Positions 20,986-29,418 of a DNA stretch of 59,799 nt are shown here, in pieces (the first letter of the stretch is position 1; the number at the start of each line of letters is the position of its first letter). The notes beneath the pieces were generated by a model, which worked only from the letters and a program-made list of their open reading frames with translations, was not told where the DNA came from and ran no database searches. The stretch is from Gracilariopsis chorda (taxonomy: Eukaryota > Rhodophyta > Florideophyceae > Gracilariales > Gracilariaceae). Where the stretch lies: NCBI GenBank assembly GCA_003194525.1, contig NBIV01000378.1:1-59799 (forward strand), written 5' to 3'. Position numbers and translations under genes: made by a program.

Positions 20986-21429
20986 GTGCGCCACATTCAG
21001 GAGATAGCACGCCGTCTCCACTCTTTATGCGTTCCGTGTCTTATCCAAGCTCAAACTCCCGTAACCAAGGAAAACCATCTATGCTCCTATGCATCCATTC
21101 GATGCTATCGATGCTTCTTGGACTCCCGCAACGCGGTTGATTGCCCACACAACAAGAACCCACCCATGAACTGCTACAAGTGCCATATGGAATACTGCAA
21201 GGGACTCAAGACCCATTCCGATCCCAAAAAATATGGTACTCGGGCAGGTGAGTTTATTCCACTGCGCCAGATTGCATGGCTTCTCTGGCGCAAAGACCCA
21301 GACATGCGCAACACCATTGCACTCAACCTCTTTGACGAAGAACGCAACTCTCAGTTCAACAATATTGCTACGAGCAGTACATCCGAATGCGCTAAAGTGC
21401 AGCAACAGGACCACCTTTTCCACTACTAG
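20986..21429 (+). CDS. Cys/His-rich C-terminal tail of gene E
   Basis: In the same frame as the helicase lobe, open from 20782 onward. It contains CVPC, CYRC, CPH and CYKCHMEYC clusters, likely zinc-binding. The ORF with GTG at 20986 is only the part after arbitrary start choice; coding-like sequence covers the whole 20782-21429 stretch. Similar Cys-rich tails follow the helicase in OrsD/RecQ proteins. Confidence 0.5.
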   Translation: MRHIQEIARRLHSLCVPCLIQAQTPVTKENHLCSYASIRCYRCFLDSRNAVDCPHNKNPPMNCYKCHMEYCKGLKTHSDPKKYGTRAGEFIPLRQIAWLLWRKDPDMRNTIALNLFDEERNSQFNNIATSSTSECAKVQQQDHLFHY

Positions 21430-21684
21430 TTTACGACAACAGACCGCAGGGCCGTTCCCAACCTTATACGCGTCAAAACTTGATACAAATCTACAACTGA
21501 TCTTATATAGCTTTGCATGACACCATGTTGATAACAATAAATGTGTGGCCACAAGCTTTACGTGTTTCTATTCGTTACGTATGAAAACCCCCAAACACCC
21601 TCATACGTTGAGAAACGCGCATGTGCGACCGAAACGAAAAACACCTTCTGCTTCCTTCTACTGTATTATTATCTGTGTTATGCA

Positions 21685-21835
21685 TGTACGACAGGAAAAA
21701 GTCCTGTCGTACATTCATAGAGTGGTCGCTCGACCACTACCCTCCAAAAAATTACAATTTTTTTGCTGCAGTGGTCGAGCGACCACTACGTTCATGTACG
21801 ACAGGAAAACTTCCTGACGTACATCGCCGCGGAGG
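21685..21835. repeat. Palindromic array 3 (about 1.5 units)
   Basis: A GTACGACAGG/CCTGTCGTAC hairpin at 21686-21712, GTGGTCGCTCGACCAC at 21722, the AT palindrome, GTGGTCGAGCGACCAC at 21771, and a second hairpin at 21797-21823 with one arm mismatch. Same family as arrays 1 and 2. It lies 250 bp past the end of gene E. Confidence 0.9.
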
Positions 21836-22029
21836 TCGAGCAACCCTAAAACACCCCAAAGTCTCCGAGTTCGGTATTCCCATAGCCACGCCACTCTCTT
21901 TTAAACATACGAAAGCACTATTTCCTAATGCAAACAGCCTACGGCGGCGCACAACAAAGCATTCCAATTAAAGACCGCTTTAGGACAAAGCGTGCTCTCC
22001 ATACCACTGCACACTTCTGCAGCACACAA

Positions 22030-23060
22030 CGCCCACCCCCTAAAGTCGAAAAACCCCCTTCACAATAGCACATGCTGTGCAAGACAATTCTGTTTCTGTT
22101 AACATTCTGCAACGCCTAAAACCTCTAAAACCCATAAAAAACACTAATAAAATAAAACATAGGAATCTAAGTGCAACCCCCCAAAATGTCTAGAAGTAAA
22201 ACCCCTAATACCAATACACCCCCTAGAAAACGCCTAGACCCGATCGCAAAAACGTCCATAAGAACAACACCCCTAAACAAAAATTGAATAGAACTTGCAT
22301 TTCTTAAGTGTACGGCTAATCATATTTTTTTAAAACATTCAAACTCCCCTACCCGTAACACAAATCACCAAAACACACTAAAACGAAAAATAACGTTTAC
22401 AAAACCCCTAAGACGTTCTAGTCACATATTTATTCGTGTAGAAAACTAGGCCATATACACGATTTTCTAGATCTTGCAATTTTCATTATGCGAAGTCCAA
22501 CTTTTAAGACTCTGACACATCCATAATCATGAAAAGTGCAGCTTAGTAGAATGGAAGCGGCTAAAACGTTGCCGAGCGAACAAATATACAACCCTAACAC
22601 CCTGTAGCGCTACACCTTTAAAACTACATCCCAGCTCCCAAAAACCCCTAATACGGAAAACGTTCTTATCAGTATTCACCCCCCAACGGTACCTCGATAT
22701 AAAATTTTGTACGTCTCCTGTTTTTCTCCAACTGCACCTAAAAACAACTAAACCCTTTGAAAATTGCCATATCCCTAAAATAAAATAACCTAGAACGTTT
22801 CCTAATGCTAGTATAATCCCCTAAACACCCTCACATCCAAAAAACCTAAACTTCAATATGAAGGTTCTTACATTACCCTAAAATCTTTCTTAATGCTAAG
22901 GGCATCAAAGTATAAACCCCTAATTGTTAATACCAAGGCTCTTCATTCTTTCCCGGAGGCTCCCTAGTAAAAGTGCGCTTTGTCTCATTTGTTCCATATG
23001 CGTGAACATGGCCGCAATGCTTCGTTTGGGCAAATATGACCAGTACCACAAACCCCTAAA
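22030..23060 (+). repeat. AT-rich non-coding zone with telomere-like CCCCTAAA motifs
   Basis: No gene seen. Variants of AAACCCCTAA recur many times in the same orientation, for example near 22200, 22268, 22404, 22640, 22815, 22917 and 23051. They are interspersed with AT-rich sequence, not in perfect tandem. The same motif, same orientation, appears more thinly across 1-6 kb. No TTTAGGGG counterpart was noticed on this strand in 1-24 kb. A subtelomeric origin is inferred. Confidence 0.5.
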
Positions 23061-23112
23061 CATTTGTCAAACATTTAAAGAAACGCATTCCTTGGTTTCC
23101 ACAATTCTCCTA

Positions 23113-23577
23113 AAAACCAACCGCTTTCGCCCTTTTGCACAATATCCGTTAACATGCCCGCATTGCATGATTTTAGCAAATGTTGCAAAAACCAAGCGCC
23201 TTTGCAGTTTTGTACAATGTGCAAAAAAAATCCACGCTTTGCTTGGTCTCACCTAAATGGCCTAAAACCAAACGCTTTCGCATATTTCTACAATGTGCGA
23301 AAAAACCCCCGCATTGCTAGGTTGCGTGAATGTGCCCAAAACCAAGCGCTTTCGATCATTCACACAATGTGCGTAAACATGCCCGAAATGTGTTCTTTGG
23401 GGAAATATGTCCAAAACCAAGCGCTTTCGTACATTTGTACAATGTGCAAAATGTTCACGTGTTGCTTGGTTTCTGCAAGGCAGTCCAAAACCAAGCGCTT
23501 TCCCACATTCTACAAATGAGCCAAAAAACATCCCACGTGCTTGGTCTGCGAAAAGCTGGCTAAAACCAAGCGCATGG
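23113..23577. repeat. 75-bp minisatellite
   Basis: The motif AAAACCAAGCGCTTTCG or a close variant starts at 23113, 23188, 23264, 23338, 23413, 23487 and 23562, a spacing of 74-76 bp. Each unit also contains an ACAATGTGC-like block and a GCTTGGT block that is partly the reverse complement of the first motif. ORFs over it are by-products of the repeat. Confidence 0.88.
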
Positions 23578-24060
23578 AGCAAGCGACCAAACCTTGCCAA
23601 ACCAGCTCAGAAACCATCCTTCCAAAGCCTCCAACACGCACATATGCGCGCGCGCGCACTTTCAGGACCTTCCTACAAGGTTCTGACAAATCATGGCTAA
23701 AACCAAGCGCTGCGGCACCCTGTATTTGCGCGCTTAACCTTCAAAAATGGGGCCAATCACGCTACTTACACGACATGCACGCGGCACGTGCCATATGTGC
23801 CTAAAACCAAGCGCAAACGGCCATGTCAAATCCTAATTTTTTGATGTATGCGCTTGGTTTTTAGCCTGACCCAAGCAATCTATAATATTTAGCCAGGTTT
23901 TTTGAGATCAAGCGTTTGTTTCATAACCGGCGCACAGCGCTTCGTCATCCATTGAAGGCATGAAAAACGTATATACAGCGATTCCACCACTCGTTCAACG
24001 TTTTGCGTCAAAACCAAGCGCTTGCGGACACCCCTCAAAACCAAGCGCAAACCCAAACTT
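23578..24060. repeat. Dispersed AAAACCAAGCGC motifs
   Basis: Single copies of the minisatellite core continue at about 23698, 23804, 24010 and 24036 without regular spacing, with a reverse-oriented GCGCTTGGTTTT at about 23850. The zone also has a CGCGCGCGC run near 23647. No gene seen. Confidence 0.6.
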
Positions 24061-26550
24061 ACTTGCAACACTACTATAAGAGAAACCCAGAGAAGGGGTA
24101 CACTACGACAAGGCGGATTTCATGTACCACGCTCGCGCCACCCAGTAGATCTAGTGACATCTTACCCTCCCTTTTCTCTTTACACTTCGCGATAAAGGGC
24201 GGTAAGATCGGTTTGGGGCCCGTCTGTACTGTAGATCTCAGCGTAAGTCCAGAAAACCCCCGTAAAAACATTCAGACCCTTGTACATGTGGTGTTGCCGC
24301 TTCCTAAAATCCCTGGTCTCTGCTGAAGAGCAACCGCGGTCCCGCCAGAGTTTCCGTGGGATTCTCCATGATCCGTCTGGGAAAAGATAGGGAAACGTTG
24401 GTAAGATCCGTAAGGCTGCACGTGCCTCGTCCCTTCTGTTTCGCACAGATAGGCTAGGGTCTTTTTCCGACGCTACCGACCAGGTCTTCAGGCTGTCGAT
24501 GCGTAGACTGCCGGGGCGATTTTACGAATATCCCGAGTCCGTGGAGGCGATCAGTCCGCCGATCGCCTGAACGAGTTTAACGACATCCCGGGTCGGAGGT
24601 GCAAGGTATTCTCAGAACTTAGTACTCAACCGAAGATTGACGGTTTTTGCCAACTGGCCCCGATCATGGTCCGCAAGGTTTGTGGGGAGCCCTTTCTTTT
24701 CAGGCTTGACATGCAACTCATCTCTTTCTCGTAAACCTCAAACCACAAGGTTCATCCGGAAGAAACAAGCTGTTTTCAGAGGAGAGTACTGAAACGAAAT
24801 GTGCCATGATTCGCGAACGCTCCGCGATCTTCGGCGGTAGTGTGTAAGCTTTTAGGTACAACTGCAGATCACAATCTCTTTCTTGTAGTTGACATGGCTT
24901 TCCATATCCTCCTTAATAAAAAAACCTTTGCACTTGGCACTATGATTATTGCACTTCACATGAAAAAATGTACTTCCGAATGCGCGTTTTCGCGAGGCAC
25001 GGGGGAATCGTGTCGCATCTACATCTGTACGAAAACAAACAAACGAAGCACAAAAATCGTAGCAATGGCGACAAGCGAAACTAAGGAACCTTCATGTCTC
25101 CAAAGCAAGAAGTTGTACCTAGAACAGACGTAGACAACGGTGTTCTGAACACCATATTCTAAAAAACACGCCAATATCTTTGCGGCATGTATAATGTGAT
25201 GCGATTGTTTTGGTAAGGGTTATCCCTATATCCCTATACACTGTGCCGTTACCAACTTTATCCCTATACCGTTGGTAGATATCATAATAATACGAGAGCA
25301 GTTGAAGGTTTGTGCGAATCTGGGTGTATGCTCTTGACATGATGGCAGGACGTGTATCCCAAAATTGCCATGCCCTGCCTTCATGGCAAGGCCATGCATC
25401 TGCATAAGCATGCAAAGCAGCCGGCAGCGCCCTCCCGACGCCCTGCGCCGCGGCCCGGGCCGCGACTGCCACACCGGCAGCGCAATTCTGCTCCGCGCCG
25501 CGGCTGCGGCTGCGCCTCCATCGAAACCACCACGACCACGCCAGCCGTCCTCCTCTGCCCACCTGCCACTTCCGATAGCACCCGCAAAGGGAAGTGAGGT
25601 TTGCCGCCGCTCTACTGGAGCCACGCAGAGATTAACTCGTCGGTCTCACCGTGGCATGATGTCGCAGTCCATCCTCTTTTCTCAGCTGTGCAAGACCGCA
25701 CCTCCAGCACCGCGCAGTGCTGCTTTTCCGTCCTCGTTTCACGCAGCCTCGTGCTCGTCGTAACCCCTGTGCATTTTGCTTAGAGGCCAAATTGCCATGT
25801 CCGCTAGATGCTGCCAGATATTTGTCACGCTCTCTCTAGTTCTTGCTTGCTTGCAGCGTGGCTTCTGGCCTTTCGCCGCTTCCAATACAACTTCTCCCGT
25901 AGCGCAGCTAGTATCCTGCCGCCGCAGCCACTGCGACCCAAGCAGAGCCGCTAATATCGCACCGGCCACGACGGTCCGCTGCTGCAGCAGCACCATCCCG
26001 CCCTGCGCCGTTGCCCGCTGCTGGTTCGCTCTTAGTATCCTCTGAATGTGTGTTCAACCCGCCTCTTCCCCCACGCAGCCGCAGCGCCACTGCATGTGCG
26101 TCTGCACACATACAACCTGCGCTCTGGCACGGAGCGCATGCGCGGCGCCACCGTGAAGCAGCTGCCCACAGCTCAGCTGGAAGCCGCTTGGAACTGTGGG
26201 CACCTGGGACAAGGCGTGAAGAGTTGCTTGCTGTCGTACATGCTAATCAGAGAAATCTCAACAACTTGGCCGCGTGTAGCGGGCTGCTACTACTGCACGC
26301 GCCTCCCGGCAGATGCAAGACCACCACCGCGCGCGCGCTAGTGCAGCAGGACTGGGTGGGCACATCGGCACAAGAAGTACATCAGGCGCTGAGTCAGGCG
26401 GTAGGAGCGAACTACAACTACTGCCGTTACGACTGGATGGTGGAGGATGAACACGCGTACAATGGCAGCTATACACTGGATCAGATGCACAACAGCAGCA
26501 ACACCAACAACACCAACAACACCAACCGAAGTATAAAATGAAGAAGAGGT
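24061..26550. other. Gene-poor region with GC-rich, low-complexity part
   Basis: Short ORFs on both strands do not resemble known proteins. From 25380 to 26360 the sequence is GC-rich with CAG/CCG triplets, unlike its neighbours. A short run of AACACC units ends at about 26530. A 7-bp-stem hairpin (GGCGATC...GATCGCC) is at about 24551-24572. I make no gene call; a degraded host gene or a short insert of different origin could be present. Confidence 0.3.
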
Positions 26551-28140
26551 ATCATTTATTTGTCTAGACGGATATAAAGCATAGTAAGAAAGAGTGGAAT
26601 AGGGCCGACGGTATTCAAAAAACGACAGTTTGCAAAAAACACCACTCCATGTAGTAGCCCATGCACGTAAAGATTCGTTGCCTGGGCAATGAGGTCATTC
26701 AGTACCACGGCAGCTTCTTCCCATTTTATTTAGTTTTCAGAAATACGACGGAGTACCTCTTTCAGCTCCTCTAACAAAGAAGAAGGAAACCCGAAGCCCT
26801 CAACATTATCAGGAAGTGTTTCCCTTGCTATTTGTGTGGTTCAAGAAGGTGATGGCGAGCTTTCTTCTTCGGATTCCACGTCGACGAGGTCACAGTATGG
26901 AATAGAGGAACTGGAGTCCTCGGAAATATGGCGAATGATAGCGGTTGCGTCTGGACTGGGCATAATCACATGGTTGGAAAAAGGTTCGTAGAATTATCTA
27001 GTGCCCTCACCAGATATTATATAGGCAATAAAATACCTAAGAGGTATAATACCTTTTGCCAAGCTGGCCCATCATGGCAAGGAGGTGTCCCAAAACAGGT
27101 TATTATGGGTTGTTACTTAGATTTATTATGCAGAACTATGGGGTATGCAAATAGAACAATTGTCTATGAAAGCCCGAGCTCGGCGGCCTACAAGCCAACT
27201 CGGGCCAGACCACTTCTCCATACTTTGGTAAGACCCACCCTTTTTTACATTAGTCTGCTCATCCCTGCCATCAACCACACTCTTCACCAATCCCCCCTTT
27301 ACGTGTTTCGACTCAGACTTCTGCATCTTTTCACGTGCTGTTATTACACTGCCTTTGTTTGGGCTCATCTTGTGTATTACGGTGCACCTCTGCCGTGCAT
27401 TAGACCTAAGTTTTTGGTCGTGCGCAAAGGTCATTGCGCTATACTAGGACTGATCATCAGCTCTACGCTAGATCTAAGGTTTTGAGCACGTAGTTTATCT
27501 GCTGGTGTAGTCTCTTTGCTACATCGTCCCGGAATTTGTCGCTCGTTGTGTTTTACGGTCGTTTCCCGGTTTTCTTTCTACCTTTCATCTTGGTTGTTTG
27601 TCACAGTTTGTGCCCATTCACTACATTGGCATTTCACGCCTGTGCTGGTCCTATCGAGCTACGAAACCATTTCTTATCCTGTTTTAGCTAAGAAGGGGGC
27701 ATATTATGGAGTGTCGTCGTCCAGTGTCGTATCGTCGTGCCAAATGACACTCAAAGTTTGGACGGTGTGGGTGGAGAAACTCAAAATGAATGGGGTTTAA
27801 TTTTAGGACAGTGGAAATACTTGAATATATTTGGAAGTTAATTACGTCTCGCCGAGTGATCATTTTTGGATTTGAAATCTTGGGTGGAGATGCTCCCAGT
27901 GTTCGGGAGATATCCGCAGATGATACAATTGCACAAGGGCACTTTTTACTCCCTTGTCAACGCGACTCCACGAAAACACAAGTGGCCTCATTACCCCCAC
28001 GGTTCGCAAGGAGAGAAATGCGATCAACGGATATGCCGTTGGTAGCTGAGCTGCGGGATGAGTTCTGCATTTGATTTTGTGAATTTGAGGAAGCAAGCAA
28101 CTTGGAGCATGCACATGTTCTCGCGACGACAAACTGAAGA
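26551..28140. other. No supported gene
   Basis: Open frames here (for example 26928-27485) lack recognisable domains and have biased composition. I see no RNA gene or clear repeat boundary. Confidence 0.3.
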
Positions 28141-28164
28141 TGTTGACCAAACAACAATTGGGCG

Positions 28165-28325
28165 AACCTAATTGGCTACTACGGCAACGAAGAAACCACG
28201 TGTCCGCTTGTTCTGTGAACCTCATCTGCATCAAATCTTGGCGAAAAAATGTACAATCGTGATCAAGCAACAATCGAGTCTATGTGATTGGCTACTACCC
28301 TTGGTACGTAGAAACCACTGTCCTT
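28165..28325 (+). promoter_or_regulatory. Two imperfect repeats with inverted CCAAT boxes upstream of the dehalogenase
   Basis: ATTGGCTACTAC occurs at 28171 and again at 28287, each followed within about 15-25 bp by GAAACCAC. ATTGG is the reverse of CCAAT. The pair lies 120-270 bp before the ATG at 28444 and could be a duplicated upstream element. Function is inferred from position only. Confidence 0.4.
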
Positions 28326-28443
28326 TGCATGCATCACGATCAAACGTATGTTCACCAGAGTATTCCAATTTTAAGTACTGCTGTGGTCAGTGGCGCTCCC
28401 AATCTCGAAGAACGGCCCCATTCCTTTTCATCGCTTCACCACA

Positions 28444-29418
28444 ATGTCCCTCCGCTTCCTTTTTGCCGTTTGCTTCATTGCGTGTCTAGTACCATTTCCC
28501 CATTCAGCACACGCCGCTCGTGCTACGGATGAATCTCCTGCCCGTTTTATCACAAAGCAGTTCAAGACCATTGCCGGCAAGAGAATGGCTTACGTCGAGG
28601 TTGGCGAAGGCGATCCGATCGTCTTTCTACATGGAAACCCAACCTCCTCGTACCTGTGGCGGAATATCATGCCTCACCTTGAAGGGCGTGGTCGGCTAAT
28701 TGCACCGGATCTCATTGGTATGGGTGACTCAGAAAAACTGGACTTCAGCGGGCCTAACCGATACACCGTATTGGAACATTCAAACTACCTTTATCAGCTT
28801 CTGGAAGCGCTTGGCGTAAAGCAAAAAGTCACACTGGTTATCCACGACTGGGGGTCGGCGCTTGGGTTTTTATGGGCCTTCCACAATCGCGGAAATCCGG
28901 ATGCCCTGAAGGCGATTGTGTTCTTCGAGGCGTTTGTCACAACGTATCGATCGGATACCTTCCCACCTGAGTTTATAAATTTCTTCAATCTGATTCGATC
29001 GCCAGCTGGAGAGGATCTCATTCTCAATCAAAACATTTTCATCCAACAACTTTTTCCCGATGGTATTTTGCGCAATCTTACTGCGAAGGAATTGGACGAG
29101 TACCGGCGCCCGTTTTTGAAAGCTGGGGAAGATCGCCGACCGACGCTAACATTCCCAAGACAAATACCCATAAATGGGGTTCCAGCTGATGTCACTGCCT
29201 TCATTGAAACGTATTCACAGTGGCTGCAAACGTCTAGCGTTCCGAAGCTGCTTATCCGAGGAGAACCAGGGCTTTTGATCACTAACGGTTCCGAGTCCCT
29301 TCGAGTCGCTCGTGCGTTCCCTGAATTAATTGAAGTGTCCGTACCTGGAATCCACTTCTTGCAGGAAGATTCACCAGACGAAATCGGGATGGCCATTGCA
29401 AACTGGTTATCAGCTTAA
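28444..29418 (+). CDS. Secreted haloalkane dehalogenase (alpha/beta hydrolase)
   Basis: The 324-residue protein is an intact single-exon gene. Residues 1-24 form a signal peptide (hydrophobic core, AHA end). The haloalkane dehalogenase set is complete: HGNPTS with halide-binding Asn65, VIHDWGSALGF with nucleophile Asp135 and Trp136, Glu162 in the KAIVFFEA strand, and His304 in GIHFLQED. The family hydrolyses carbon-halogen bonds to an alcohol plus halide. This Asp-Glu-His arrangement is that of subfamily II, well known from bacteria, so bacterial ancestry is plausible. The start was chosen at the ATG giving the signal peptide, not the upstream in-frame GTG. In a halogen-rich marine alga it could detoxify or recycle organohalogens outside the cytosol; that role is inferred. 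Confidence 0.9.
   Translation: MSLRFLFAVCFIACLVPFPHSAHAARATDESPARFITKQFKTIAGKRMAYVEVGEGDPIVFLHGNPTSSYLWRNIMPHLEGRGRLIAPDLIGMGDSEKLDFSGPNRYTVLEHSNYLYQLLEALGVKQKVTLVIHDWGSALGFLWAFHNRGNPDALKAIVFFEAFVTTYRSDTFPPEFINFFNLIRSPAGEDLILNQNIFIQQLFPDGILRNLTAKELDEYRRPFLKAGEDRRPTLTFPRQIPINGVPADVTAFIETYSQWLQTSSVPKLLIRGEPGLLITNGSESLRVARAFPELIEVSVPGIHFLQEDSPDEIGMAIANWLSA

Larger units (their letters stand above)
16154..21429 (+). pseudogene. Gene E: OrsD-like zinc finger, tyrosine-recombinase-like and RecQ helicase protein, interrupted
   Basis: About 1,750 codons form one protein with frameshifts near 16785, 19695 and 19880 and a TAA at 20779-20781; the frame after that TAA is the same and stays open to 21429. 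Order of parts: a paired Cys/His zinc-binding region like the OrsD/DUF3505 domain; a long region ending in tyrosine-recombinase-like motifs; a full RecQ-type superfamily II helicase; a Thr/Pro/Ser-rich linker; and a Cys/His-rich tail. This arrangement recalls telomere-linked RecQ helicases of fungi. It is the best candidate for the mobility protein of the large element. The coding strand is C-rich and G-poor. The start is the ATG at 16154 (context AATATGG). Confidence 0.7.

Noticed and set aside
22924..23804. ORFs through the 75-bp minisatellite
   Set aside because: Coding potential follows the repeat period and appears on both strands.
26928..27485. 185-codon ORF as a membrane protein
   Set aside because: Hydrophobic part is biased low-complexity; no domain, no start context and no neighbours in support.
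28378..28405. GTGGTCAGTGGCGCTCCC before the dehalogenase as a remnant of the palindromic unit
   Set aside because: Only about 11 bases match the array and the palindromes are missing; chance is likely.
28444..29418. Whole contig as bacterial because of the dehalogenase
   Set aside because: LTR retrotransposons, TATA boxes, a RecQ/OrsD gene and SET domain show eukaryotic DNA on both sides.
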